Source of the DNA: an archaeon
GTDB lineage: Archaea; Thermoproteota; Nitrososphaeria; Nitrososphaerales; Gagatemarchaeaceae
DNA: 64,000 nt
NCBI GenBank assembly: GCA_021819035.1
Contig: JAKASL010000001.1
Coordinates: forward strand, 186,001-250,000
Direction: 5' to 3'
Under the pieces are notes generated by a model that ran no database searches, had not been told where the DNA came from, and was given only the letters and a program-made list of their open reading frames with translations. Each line of letters opens with the position of its first letter. Position 1 is the stretch's first letter. Made by a program: the position numbers and the translations under genes. Of this stretch, positions 16,287 through 24,689 are shown piece by piece.

Positions 16287-16940
16287 TTGTGGACATACGA
16301 AGGCATCAGGGTGCGCTGGCTTGGACACGACGGCTTTGTCCTGTCTGGGTCAAGGACTGTGATAATCGACCCATTCAAGGCGAAAGGGGACTACAAGGCC
16401 GACGTGCTGCTGATCACCCACGAGCACTTCGACCACCTGAGCGACGAAGACATCAGAAAGTTCGTCACTCCGGCGACGACCATCGTCGCGCCCAAGATAT
16501 GCGAGGAGCCGCTGAAGCCCTACGGGCAAGAGAAGCTTTTCGTGAAGCCTGGGTCGAGCATCGAAGCGAAGGGTGTGAAGATAGAGGCCGTCCCCGCTTA
16601 CAACCTCAACAAGTTCAGGGAACCTGGCAAGGTATTCCACCCCAGGGAGGACGGCCGGGTCGGGTACATCGTCACAGTCGATGGGGTGAGGTTCTATCAG
16701 GCCGGCGACAGTGACGCCACGCCGGAGCTGAAGTCTGTGGACGTCGACGTCGCGTTCCTGCCTGTCTCTGGGACCTACGTCATGACCGCGGAAGAGGCGG
16801 CCGAGGCGGCAAAGGGGATGAAGGCAAAGGTCGTCGTCCCGATGCACTTCCAATCCATCGTGGGGACGAAGGCAGATGCCGAGAGGTTCAAGCAGCTCCT
16901 CGGCGCTTCGAAGACCGTGAAGATACTCGAACAGGAGTAG
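16287..16940 (+). CDS. metallo-beta-lactamase-fold hydrolase (UPF0173 type)
   Basis: A 217-residue MBL-fold protein with a TTG start, 12 nt after the beta subunit gene. Metal ligands: THEHFDHLS near residue 45 (HxHxDH), the AGDSD segment near residue 137, and the final His in VVPMHFQSI near residue 187. Strand order and length match the UPF0173/UlaG-like metal-dependent hydrolases, whose substrate is unknown in archaea. A probable co-transcription with rtcA and the beta subunit is suggested by spacing. It could act on an RNA or a small phosphoester; I would not go further. Confidence 0.9.
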   Translation: MWTYEGIRVRWLGHDGFVLSGSRTVIIDPFKAKGDYKADVLLITHEHFDHLSDEDIRKFVTPATTIVAPKICEEPLKPYGQEKLFVKPGSSIEAKGVKIEAVPAYNLNKFREPGKVFHPREDGRVGYIVTVDGVRFYQAGDSDATPELKSVDVDVAFLPVSGTYVMTAEEAAEAAKGMKAKVVVPMHFQSIVGTKADAERFKQLLGASKTVKILEQE

Positions 16941-16941
16941 G

Positions 16942-17088
16942 CTACTCGGGGACGCTCACGGAGCTGATCTTCCCGTTCTCTAGCTTCACGAAGAGGTACC
17001 TGTTGTCCGCGAAGACTAGGGTCAGCTCGTTCTCCTTCTCCTCCACGGTCAGCAGGGCCTTCCCCACTATGCCGTCGAACTTTGCCAT
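16942..17088 (-). CDS. 48-residue hypothetical protein
   Basis: A short minus-strand frame starting at ATG (MAKFDGIVGKALLTVEEKENE) and ending SVSVPE, stop TAG two bases after the convergent MBL gene. The predicted structure is beta-rich with alternating hydrophobic residues (ELTLVFADNRYLFVKLENGKI), which is good for a real small protein. No family is recognised. It lies 49 nt downstream of an RHH regulator on the same strand and could be its partner, in the manner of small regulator pairs, but that is inference only. Confidence 0.5.
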   Translation of the reverse strand: MAKFDGIVGKALLTVEEKENELTLVFADNRYLFVKLENGKISSVSVPE

Positions 17089-17137
17089 TGATGGGTCGGG
17101 AGGCTCAGCGGGTTCGTATTTCTGTGTTGCCGGACCG

Positions 17138-17314
17138 TCACTCCGAATACTTCGCCAGGTCTTCCTCCCCTTGTGAGGGCGCCCCCACGGCCGAGCCCGT
17201 CGACTCCCGGATCATCTCTCGTACCACCTGGTCTATGCTCGCGCTCCTCCTCTTCGCCTTCAGCTGCATCAGTGCCCGGTGGGTGTCGTCATGGACCTTC
17301 ACGCTCCTGCCCAT
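17138..17314 (-). CDS. ribbon-helix-helix (CopG/Arc-like) DNA-binding protein
   Basis: A 58-residue protein. Residues 1-8 (MGRSVKVH) form the beta-ribbon, followed by two helices: DDTHRALMQLKAKRR and SASIDQVVREMIRES. This spacing is the ribbon-helix-helix fold used by small regulators and antitoxins. The C-terminal 20 residues are polar and probably disordered, as in many antitoxins where that part contacts the partner. The start ATG is the only one giving the intact ribbon. The downstream 48-residue protein is not recognisable as a toxin. Its own target promoter is likely nearby, possibly the CoA-transferase side of the gap. Confidence 0.75.
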   Translation of the reverse strand: MGRSVKVHDDTHRALMQLKAKRRSASIDQVVREMIRESTGSAVGAPSQGEEDLAKYSE

Positions 17315-17840
17315 CTGCCTGTTCGCCTGCGTTGGCGCTATTAATGTTGGGAAGTATCCCTCTTTCCTCTGCGCGACGAGGTAAGCGCGCGAGGCTGTGG
17401 CGCCGAGGGACCCCCGGACCGTGTCTCCGAGTCAGCCTTCTTCAGGGTGTCTCAAGCTTGATGGGGGACCTTCATGAACTCCAGGAGGCTGGCAGCCTTC
17501 AGGCGGCACTCCATGGCTCCCATGCACAGGGAACTGGAGCTTGCTCCTCGTCTCGCTCTCGGGCACGCCGAGCCATGTCCATCTGACCTCCCTCGGCGGC
17601 GCGGCGAGCCCCAACGCCTCTTCCAATCGTCGCGTCGGCCAAAGCTCCCGCTACTCGTCGCTCGGAGGTCTCCAAAGCGCGCTGTCTTCGACTGTCTTTG
17701 ACTCAGTATCGTCGCGAGATCATCATCTGTCCGGGAGCTTACTCCGGACTATGACTGGGACGGCGTTCACCTCATCGTCAGGAAATTCGGGCCAGGGCCG
17801 GGATTTAGCCTTTATCTGCTCAGCGAGGGACGGGAGAACA
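17315..17840. other. 526-nt gap with a likely gene remnant and a promoter
   Basis: No intact gene. The minus strand at 17452-17626 looks like a broken gene end (listed separately). Near 17799-17816 the sequence GGATTTAGCCTTTATC gives the TATA box of the CoA-transferase gene, about 30 nt before its TTG. A TATTAATG element at about 17338-17345 may serve the RHH gene on the minus strand. Nothing else is seen. Confidence 0.5.
17452..17626 (-). pseudogene. possible gene remnant with frameshift
   Basis: On the minus strand one frame reads MEEALGLAAPPREVRWTWLG, then shifts: the protein-like end CMGAMECRLKAASLLEFMKV with a TGA stop is one base out of frame. Together they resemble the C-terminal part of a protein, perhaps with a helix at the end, but neither half is an intact gene. 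No family is recognised. It may be a decayed neighbour of the RHH gene; chance GC-rich coding likeness cannot be excluded. Confidence 0.2.
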
Positions 17841-18983
17841 TTGGGTTTCCTGGATGGCGTGAGGGTGGTTGACGCCACGCGGCTCCTCCCCGGAGGGTTC
17901 TGCACAATGCTCCTCTCCGACATGGGTGCCGAGGTGATCAAGGTGGAGCAGCCTGGCCTGGGAGACTACATGCGGGCAACCCCTCCTACTAGTCGCGGGA
18001 GGAGTCCTGTGCACGCGACTGTCAACAGGAACAAGAAGAGCATCGGGATAGACCTGAAATCCGCCGAAGGGAAGGCCGTGATGCGACGTCTCCTCCGAAC
18101 TGCCGACGTGTTCGTAGAAGGTTTTCGCCCCGGGGCAATGTCCCGGCTCGGGTTGTCCTTCACCCAGGTGAAGAAGGTCAATGCGAAGATTGTCTACTGC
18201 TCGATATCGGCCTACGGCCAGGAGAGCGCGCTTAGTTCCATGCCTGGACACGACATCAACTTCCAGTCAGTGGCTGGGACGCTCGCGTACTCCACAGAGT
18301 CGGGAGTCCCGTTCCTCCAGCTGGGAGACATAGCCTCTGGGATGTACGCGGCCCTGGGGATTCTGGGGGCACTCTCTGGCCGCAAGAGGCCTGCATTCAT
18401 AGACGTTCCAATAGTCGGCTCACTGATATCCTGGATGGTGCTCCCCGCTTCCGTCTACCTGGCGACAGGGCGGGCACCCAGCGAAGGGGACAGCCTCATC
18501 TTCGGCTCCACGCCTTACTACAACGTCTACAGGACCGCCGACGGAGGATACATGGCGGTCGCTGCCATCGAGCCCGTCTTCTGGCGGAACCTGCTGGCCG
18601 CCCTGGGCGTCCCCGAGCTCGAGCCCCTGAGGTCCGGGACTGCCGAGGAGAGGGCCCGAGTCACCTCAGAGCTGGAGCGCGTCTTCGCGACAAGGACGAG
18701 GGACGAGTGGGCCAAGGCGCTCATGGGCAGGGACACCTGCGTGACGCCGGTGCTGACCATAAAGGAGGCGCTTGACAGCGACTGGGCCAGGAGCCTAGGG
18801 ATGCTGGCGAGAGTCGGACGCGAAGAGGTCCTCAACGGCCCGCTCAGGACAATCCCGCCTATGCGGAAGAGGCCCTGCACCGCGGCCCCCGGTCTGGGAG
18901 ACGACACCGCCTCCATCATGAAGTCCTTGGGCTACTCCCTTGCGGCTACGCAGCGGATGAAGTCCAGAGGCGCGATCCAGTAG
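17841..18983 (+). CDS. CaiB/BaiF-type class III CoA-transferase
   Basis: A 380-residue protein from the TTG chosen here; an open frame runs further upstream but its translation is not protein-like, and a TATA box about 30 nt before the TTG supports this start. Family marks: GVRVVDATRLLPGGFCTMLLSDMGAEVIKVE at the N-terminus, RNKKSIGIDLKSAEGK near residue 67, and the catalytic Asp in QLGDIASGMYAALGIL near residue 160. Class III enzymes move CoA between carboxylic acids. Next to thiolase, hydratase and acyl-CoA dehydrogenase genes, it probably activates an acid by CoA transfer for the same pathway. Alpha-methylacyl-CoA racemases share the fold and are an alternative. Confidence 0.9.
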   Translation: MGFLDGVRVVDATRLLPGGFCTMLLSDMGAEVIKVEQPGLGDYMRATPPTSRGRSPVHATVNRNKKSIGIDLKSAEGKAVMRRLLRTADVFVEGFRPGAMSRLGLSFTQVKKVNAKIVYCSISAYGQESALSSMPGHDINFQSVAGTLAYSTESGVPFLQLGDIASGMYAALGILGALSGRKRPAFIDVPIVGSLISWMVLPASVYLATGRAPSEGDSLIFGSTPYYNVYRTADGGYMAVAAIEPVFWRNLLAALGVPELEPLRSGTAEERARVTSELERVFATRTRDEWAKALMGRDTCVTPVLTIKEALDSDWARSLGMLARVGREEVLNGPLRTIPPMRKRPCTAAPGLGDDTASIMKSLGYSLAATQRMKSRGAIQ

Positions 18984-18986
18984 CTG

Positions 18987-20180
18987 TTACGCCCTCTGCA
19001 TCAGGATGGCGAACCCCTGCCCGCCCCCTACGCAGAGCGTGGCCATGCCGTACTCCTTGCCGCTCCGGACGAGCTCCCTCGCCAGCGTCCCCACAAGCCT
19101 GGCGCCGGACGCCCCTAGCGGGTGCCCGATGGCTATCGCCCCTCCATGGACGTTGACCTTCTCCGGGTCGAGCCGCAGCTCCCGCATGGCATAGAGAACC
19201 ACGACGGCGAACGCTTCGTTGATTTCCCATACGTCGACCTGATCCACACTGAGCCCAGCCTTCGCGAGCGCCTTCTTGGACGCAGGCACCGGGCCCTTCC
19301 CCATGACACTCGGTTCGACCCCTGCCCAGCCCATGGACACTATCTTGGCCAGGGGTTTGACTCCGCGCTCCTCCAGCTTCTCCTTCGAGGCGAGGACGAC
19401 CATGGACGCCCCAGCGTTGAGAGGAGAGGAGTTCCCCGCCGTGATGAGTCCGCCTGACTTGAACGAAGGCTGGAGGGCCGCGACCTGCTCCATAGTCGTC
19501 CCCCTCCTTATGCTCTGGTCAGTTTCGATGACCCGCTCTTCCCCTTCGAACTCTACTTTCATCGGCAGCAGCTCGCCCCTGAACCATCCCTCGTCTACCC
19601 CATTCGACGCCTTCGCATGTGAACCCACGGAGAACCTGTCCATCTCCTCCCTGGTGAACCCTTCCATCTCCGCGAGTTTCTCCGCGGTGAGCCCCATCGA
19701 ATAGCCCGTGCTCATCTGGTACTTCATGTACTCCGGCCTCGTGAGTAGCCGAGTGTTAGGCGCCAGGGCGGGGTTGTTCGACATCGGGACGTGAGTGAGA
19801 TGCTCCATCCCTCCGGCGAGGACGACCTCTGAGTTCCCTGTCATGATCTCCATGGCGCCTTCTGCCGCGGCGTTCATGGACGAGGCACATGCCCTGTCCA
19901 TCGCCACGGCAGGGACCGACACCGGGAGGCCGGCAAGCAGGACCGGATGCCTCCCGCCGTAGAGCCAGTTCTCCCCGGTCTGGAATGCACAGCCGGTGAC
20001 CACGTCTCCGATCTCTTCAGGCTTGAAGCCCGTCCTGTCCAGGGCTTTGCGTATGAGGAGGCTCAGGGCCTGGTCCATCCTGACCGAGTTGTACACGTCT
20101 TTCTCTGGCTGGGAGGGCCTCGACCTCGAGAAAGGGATTCTAAGGTAGTCAGCCACGTATGCGTCTTTGAGCTCGACCAT
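18987..20180 (-). CDS. acetyl-CoA C-acyltransferase (thiolase)
   Basis: A 397-residue thiolase. The acyl-accepting Cys lies in DRACASSMNAAAEGAM near residue 90, the His in GGAIAIGHPLGASGAR near residue 347, and the second Cys in LCVGGGQGFAILM near residue 379: the complete catalytic triad of degradative thiolases, ending with the standard C-terminus. It cleaves 3-ketoacyl-CoA or makes acetoacetyl-CoA. It lies just after the hydratase/dehydrogenase fusion on the same strand, 6 nt away, a beta-oxidation pair like bacterial FadA/FadB. Convergent to the CoA-transferase. Confidence 0.96.
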   Translation of the reverse strand: MVELKDAYVADYLRIPFSRSRPSQPEKDVYNSVRMDQALSLLIRKALDRTGFKPEEIGDVVTGCAFQTGENWLYGGRHPVLLAGLPVSVPAVAMDRACASSMNAAAEGAMEIMTGNSEVVLAGGMEHLTHVPMSNNPALAPNTRLLTRPEYMKYQMSTGYSMGLTAEKLAEMEGFTREEMDRFSVGSHAKASNGVDEGWFRGELLPMKVEFEGEERVIETDQSIRRGTTMEQVAALQPSFKSGGLITAGNSSPLNAGASMVVLASKEKLEERGVKPLAKIVSMGWAGVEPSVMGKGPVPASKKALAKAGLSVDQVDVWEINEAFAVVVLYAMRELRLDPEKVNVHGGAIAIGHPLGASGARLVGTLARELVRSGKEYGMATLCVGGGQGFAILMQRA

Positions 20181-20186
20181 GTGCCC

Positions 20187-22181
20187 TCACTTCCCCTTGA
20201 ACTCAGGCTTCCTCTTGCCCAGGAACGCGGATATCCCCTCCTTCAGATCCTCCGTCCCGAAGAGGACGCCCGCAGCCATCTCTTCCATCTCGAGCCCTAC
20301 ATCCATCGGGACCTCCCCCCCCTTGTTGAGCAGTTTCTTCGCCAGCATGACGGCCACCGGCGCCTCCGAAGACGCGAGCTCCTTCGCATATCTCACCGCC
20401 TGCTCGTCAGGGTCTCCTCCCTGGAGGAGCCGGTTTACCAACCCAATCTCGTGCGCCCGACTCCCCGTGACGCTTTCGCAGGCGAGTATCATGGCGGATG
20501 CCCGTGACAGCCCGACCAGCCGGCCGAGCCTCTGAGTCCCTGACCATGCGGGCACCAGGCCGCGCGTGAGCTCAGGGAACCTCAGTTCAGCGTCCTCGGT
20601 GGCGAGCCTGAGGTCGCAGGACAGGGCAAGCTCGAGGCCCCCTCCGAGGGCATATCCCTTCAGTACGGCTATCGTGAGCTTGGGGATCTCGCTCAGCCGC
20701 CTCATGGTCCGTTCTCCCTTCCTGGCGAACTCCATCATCCCTGCCGCGCTCGAGACAAATTTCGTCATCTCGAAGCCGGCAGAGAACACCGTCCCCTCCC
20801 CTGTCACTACGATAGCCCTGATCTCCCTGTCGTTCCACAGGTCGGTCAACATCCCATCCAGCCCGTCAAGGACATCGCCGTTGATCAGGTTCAGCCTTGG
20901 CCTGTCTATCACGATCTTGGCGACCCCTCCCTCGAGCCTTTCCAGGCGGATCGCCCCCCTTGCCCCGGTGGGTGCCGCCGCGTTCGCCTCGACCACCGGC
21001 GCCTCCCGACCAGGTGCGGAGTGGACCCTCCCCTCGATGGCGTCGCGGAGCCTCCCTTCTGCTATAGAGCGAGCCGGGGCGAATACACCGCACTCATACT
21101 TGGTCGAGAGCTCTTCGAGCTTCGCCTTGACCTCCGCGCTGCTCAGGTCCCTGGCGACGGAGATGGGCCCGAACGGCCTGTTCATCCCTAGGACGACCCC
21201 CTTCTCTATGTCGTCCGGCGTAGCCACCCCCTCTTCAATCAGCTTCACTGACTCGTTGATCTCGAGGGCGAAGATGTCCATGATTGATACCTTGTCGGTG
21301 GGGTCTGACTTCGGAATCTCCGCCTTCCCGTTCGACCAGTCGTAGAACCCGCGGCCGGTCTTCTTCCCCAGGCGGCCCTCCTTCACCATCTTCACGAAGG
21401 TGGTCCCCTTGCCGTACTCCGGTGAGAGAGCCGAAGCGAAATATGCGAGTGAGTCCGCCCCTACGTCCACTCCGACGAAGTCGAGCAGCTCGTATGGACC
21501 CATGGGGAGCCCCTGCCCTCTGGCGAACGTGTCAACCTCCGAGGGGCTCGCGACCTCTCGGTCGAGAAGCAGGCAGAAGAAGAGGGTGTCGGCTGCGTTA
21601 ATCCTGTTGACTATGAATCCGGGGGAGTCCTTCAGCACCCTCACAGGCGTACGCCCGAGCTTCCCGCAGAGGTCGAAGACCTCCTGGGCGACGGCGGGGT
21701 CTGTCTTCGTCCCAGGAATCACCTCGACCAGTTTCATCAGCATTGGGGGGTTGAAGAAGTGCATCCCGACCACCCTCTGCGGCCTGTCGGTGGCTTCGGC
21801 CAGGTCAGAGATCTTGATGTTCGAAGTGTTCGACGCAAAGATCGCCCCTGGGGGGGCCGACGCCGAGGCCTCTCTGAGGACTCCTTTCTTCAGCTCGACC
21901 GACTCTGGAACGGCCTCCACCACGAGGTCCGCTGCCGACACCGCGCCGCCCAGGTCTCCGGAGTACGCCAGCTTCGACTTCGCGTCCTCGGACTGCTCCT
22001 TTGTGACCTTCCCCTTCTCCACCAGCTTGTCCAGGCTCGACGATATCCTCCCCTGTGCTTTCTCCAGCGCCTGCGGGAACTTGTCGACCAGCGTCACATG
22101 GAACCCGTTGACCGCGAAGAGCTCTGCGATGCCGTGGCCCATGTCTCCGGCGCCGATTACCGTCACTCTCTCGATGGCCAT
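20187..22181 (-). CDS. 3-hydroxyacyl-CoA dehydrogenase / enoyl-CoA hydratase fusion
   Basis: A 664-residue bifunctional enzyme from the ATG before AIERVTVIGAGDMGHGIAELF; the frame opens further upstream without protein-like sequence. Residues 1-290 are the NAD-binding dehydrogenase (GAGDMG, HFFNPPMLMKLVEVI), 290-400 its C-terminal domain, and about 420-664 a crotonase with GGGLELALSCDLRLA (oxyanion region) and the later Glu-containing helix. This order, dehydrogenase first, is the archaeal form also used as crotonyl-CoA hydratase/3-hydroxybutyryl-CoA dehydrogenase in the 4-hydroxybutyrate part of Sulfolobales carbon fixation. With the neighbouring acyl-CoA dehydrogenase, beta-oxidation is the simpler reading. 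Divergent promoter to that gene. Confidence 0.95.
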   Translation of the reverse strand: MAIERVTVIGAGDMGHGIAELFAVNGFHVTLVDKFPQALEKAQGRISSSLDKLVEKGKVTKEQSEDAKSKLAYSGDLGGAVSAADLVVEAVPESVELKKGVLREASASAPPGAIFASNTSNIKISDLAEATDRPQRVVGMHFFNPPMLMKLVEVIPGTKTDPAVAQEVFDLCGKLGRTPVRVLKDSPGFIVNRINAADTLFFCLLLDREVASPSEVDTFARGQGLPMGPYELLDFVGVDVGADSLAYFASALSPEYGKGTTFVKMVKEGRLGKKTGRGFYDWSNGKAEIPKSDPTDKVSIMDIFALEINESVKLIEEGVATPDDIEKGVVLGMNRPFGPISVARDLSSAEVKAKLEELSTKYECGVFAPARSIAEGRLRDAIEGRVHSAPGREAPVVEANAAAPTGARGAIRLERLEGGVAKIVIDRPRLNLINGDVLDGLDGMLTDLWNDREIRAIVVTGEGTVFSAGFEMTKFVSSAAGMMEFARKGERTMRRLSEIPKLTIAVLKGYALGGGLELALSCDLRLATEDAELRFPELTRGLVPAWSGTQRLGRLVGLSRASAMILACESVTGSRAHEIGLVNRLLQGGDPDEQAVRYAKELASSEAPVAVMLAKKLLNKGGEVPMDVGLEMEEMAAGVLFGTEDLKEGISAFLGKRKPEFKGK

Positions 22182-22251
22182 GGTCTGGGACGCAGGGGCA
22201 GCCGGCTTAAGGCTCTTTCCACTGGAAAGCGAGGTTACGAAAAGTAATCGC

Positions 22252-22259
22252 GTATATAT
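22252..22259 (+). promoter_or_regulatory. TATA box of the acyl-CoA dehydrogenase gene
   Basis: GTATATATG centred about 26 nt before the ATG at 22281; a classic strong archaeal TATA element for a leaderless message. It lies in the 99-nt divergent gap with the hydratase/dehydrogenase fusion. Confidence 0.7.
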
Positions 22260-22280
22260 GGCCGGGGGACAACCAATCAA

Positions 22281-23474
22281 ATGAGCACTTTAACGCCGAG
22301 CTCGTCCGACTACGTGATCTCAGTTTCAGAGGAGCAGGAGGCTTTCCGCCAGGCCGTCAGGGAGTTCGCCGAGAAGGAACTCGCGCCGGTGACCCAGAGG
22401 ATAGACAGGGAGAACCAGATGGACATGGGCCTCGTGAAGAAGGCCGCCGCGTTGGGCCTCTTCGGCGTCCCCTTCCCAGAGGAGTACGGCGGAGGGGGGG
22501 GAGACGACCTCTCTCTCGTCATCGCCACAGAAGAGATCGCCCGGTTCTCTGCGGCGTTCTCAGCGGTAGTCGGCGCCACCTATCTGGTCTCCACCCCGAT
22601 CTTCTTGTTCGGGACCGAGGAACAGAAGAGGAAGTACCTCGTCCCCATCGCGAAGGGGGAGAAGATAGCCGCCCACGCCATGACCGAGCCGGGTACCGGC
22701 TCCGACGTGGCCGCCATCTCGACCAGCGCCAAGAAGGAAGGGGACAAGTATGTCATCAACGGGAAGAAGATGTTCATCACCAATGGTGACAAGGCTGAGA
22801 CTTTCCTGATCTTCGCCAGGACCAGCCCCATGGAGGGGGGGAAGAGGCACCAGGGGATCACCGCGTTCATAGCCGAGAAAGGGATGAAAGGACTCAACGT
22901 CGGGCAGCGGACCGACGTCATCGGGCTCAGGGGGGACCAGCCGGTCGAGCTTATGTTCGATGGCCTCGAGGTCCCAGAAGAGAACGTGGTGGGGGAAGTC
23001 GGGAGAGGGGTGAGGATCGCCCTGACCTGCTACGACCATGGGAGAGTCGGTGTCGCGGCCCAGGGGACGGGCCTAGCCCAGGGGGCACTCGAAGCGGCGC
23101 TGCGGTATTCGACTCAGAGGCAGACCTTCGACAACTACCTCTTGAGCTACCAGCAGGTCCAGTTCAAGATAGCGGAGATGACCGCCGCGGTCCACACGGC
23201 CAGGCTCCTCACCTACTGGGCGGCCACCCTGACGAAGAAAGGGAAGGACTTCATCAAGGCGTCGTCGATAGCGAAGATCACTGCCACTGAGGCCGCAGAG
23301 AAGAACGCCCATATGGCCATGCTCATCATGGGCGCCTACGGCGTCTCCACAGATAGCCAGGTGGAGAGGATGCTCCGGGACTCGCAGATCATCAAGACAT
23401 ATGAAGGGACCAACGACATCCAGAGGCTCACCATCATGAAGGAAGTAGCGAAAGAGATGGGCGTCCTCGGCTGA
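22281..23474 (+). CDS. acyl-CoA dehydrogenase
   Basis: A 397-residue flavoenzyme that introduces the 2,3 double bond of acyl-CoA. Family marks: AHAMTEPGTGSDVAAIST near residue 133 (substrate and FAD contacts), GDKYVINGKKMFITNG, QGTGLAQGALEAALRY with the FAD-binding R-Q-x-F region, and the catalytic Glu in KTYEGTNDIQRL near residue 375. It faces the hydratase/dehydrogenase fusion across a shared promoter region, completing steps one to four of beta-oxidation with the thiolases here. No electron-transfer flavoprotein genes are in the window. Short- or medium-chain specificity cannot be told from sequence. Confidence 0.96.
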   Translation: MSTLTPSSSDYVISVSEEQEAFRQAVREFAEKELAPVTQRIDRENQMDMGLVKKAAALGLFGVPFPEEYGGGGGDDLSLVIATEEIARFSAAFSAVVGATYLVSTPIFLFGTEEQKRKYLVPIAKGEKIAAHAMTEPGTGSDVAAISTSAKKEGDKYVINGKKMFITNGDKAETFLIFARTSPMEGGKRHQGITAFIAEKGMKGLNVGQRTDVIGLRGDQPVELMFDGLEVPEENVVGEVGRGVRIALTCYDHGRVGVAAQGTGLAQGALEAALRYSTQRQTFDNYLLSYQQVQFKIAEMTAAVHTARLLTYWAATLTKKGKDFIKASSIAKITATEAAEKNAHMAMLIMGAYGVSTDSQVERMLRDSQIIKTYEGTNDIQRLTIMKEVAKEMGVLG

Positions 23475-23525
23475 TCTACCCTCAATGCAGACAGAAGCTA
23501 TGTCGACCTCCGGGGTGCCCTCACG

Positions 23526-24686
23526 GTGACCAGGGTCGCCGTGGTCGGCATCGGCCACAGCAGGTTCGGAAGGCGGACTGACGTCAACATAGGAGAACTC
23601 GCCTTCGAGTCTATCAAGCAGGCTATCGATGACGCCGGCGTCGAGCGTAGGGACATAGGCAATGTCGTGGTGGGGAGCGCCGGAGGCTGGTACGAGGAGT
23701 CTCTCCCCGCCGTCGTGGTCGGAGAATACGCAGGCCTCAGCGGCGCCGGGACCATGAGGGTCGAAGCGGCCTGCGCAAGCGGGAGCGCGGCGGTCAAGGC
23801 AGCCTACAACAGCATCCTTAGCGGCGAGACCGAGGTTGCCATGGCGGTTGGGGTGGAAAAAATGACCGAGGTGGATTCGCCTACCTCGGTCGAGCTCATC
23901 GGGAGGGCCGGCTCCTATACATGGGAATTCGAGAACTACGGGATGACCTTCCCGGCCTACTACGCGCTCTACGCAGTAGCACACATGAACCAGTTTGGCA
24001 CCACCCAGGAGGACCTCGCGAGGGTGTCTGTGAAGGCGCACAGGTACGGCGCCAGCAACCCGCTGGCACACTTCCAGAAGGAGATCACGCTGGAGAAGGC
24101 CATGGGCTCACAGATGGTGGCCTGGCCGCTGAAACTCTATGACGCATGTCCTTTGTCGGACGGGTCGGCCACGGTGGTCTTGGCCTCAGAAGAGGCGGCC
24201 AAGAAACTGACCGACACCCCTGTCTGGATCCGAGGGGTGGGCTACTCATCCGACACAGCGAACCTCAGCAGGAGAGGTAACTACGTCGGGCTCCGGGCGG
24301 CCGTCGAAGCCGCTGCGAGAGCCTACGCCATGGCAAAGGTTTCGCCCAAGGACATCGACGTCGCCACGGCACACGACTGCTTCACCATAGCTGAGTTGAT
24401 GGCCTACGAAGACCTAGGGTTCTGTAAGAAAGGGGAGGGAGCGAAGATGATCCGCGAAGGCGAGACCGAACTCGGCGGGAGGATCCCTGTCAACCTGGAC
24501 GGCGGGCTGAAGGCCAAGGGGCATCCCATAGGGGCCACAGGGGTCTCGATGGCTGTCGAGATCACAAAGCAGCTGAGGGGGGAAGCCGGGAGGCACCAGG
24601 CTCAGATCAAGAAGGGACTGGGGCTGACTCACAACATCGGGGGGACGGGCCACTACGCCTACGTGACCGTCTATTCGAGGGACTGA
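23526..24686 (+). CDS. thiolase-domain protein (SCP2-thiolase-like acetyl-CoA acetyltransferase)
   Basis: A 386-residue thiolase-superfamily protein with a GTG start. The nucleophile Cys is in EAACASGSAAVKAAYNSI near residue 86; later motifs are AHDCFTIAELMAYEDLG and the His in KAKGHPIGATGVSMA near residue 325. The C-terminus (THNIGGTGHYAYVTVY) lacks the usual second catalytic Cys, as is normal for archaeal SCP2-type thiolases. Such proteins act with a DUF35 partner, encoded next door, and in archaea can form a complex with HMG-CoA synthase to channel acetoacetyl-CoA into the mevalonate pathway. No HMG-CoA synthase is present here, so a role in the acyl-CoA module is equally possible. Confidence 0.93.
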   Translation: MTRVAVVGIGHSRFGRRTDVNIGELAFESIKQAIDDAGVERRDIGNVVVGSAGGWYEESLPAVVVGEYAGLSGAGTMRVEAACASGSAAVKAAYNSILSGETEVAMAVGVEKMTEVDSPTSVELIGRAGSYTWEFENYGMTFPAYYALYAVAHMNQFGTTQEDLARVSVKAHRYGASNPLAHFQKEITLEKAMGSQMVAWPLKLYDACPLSDGSATVVLASEEAAKKLTDTPVWIRGVGYSSDTANLSRRGNYVGLRAAVEAAARAYAMAKVSPKDIDVATAHDCFTIAELMAYEDLGFCKKGEGAKMIREGETELGGRIPVNLDGGLKAKGHPIGATGVSMAVEITKQLRGEAGRHQAQIKKGLGLTHNIGGTGHYAYVTVYSRD

Positions 24687-24689
24687 GGC

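Noticed and set aside
17541..17840. Extended N-terminus of the CoA-transferase frame
   Set aside because: These 100 residues are low-complexity and lie before a TATA box, so the start at 17841 is preferred.
23073..24071. 332-residue minus-strand frame under the acyl-CoA dehydrogenase and thiolase genes
   Set aside because: Antisense shadow of two well-supported genes; His/Pro/Gly-rich without fold.
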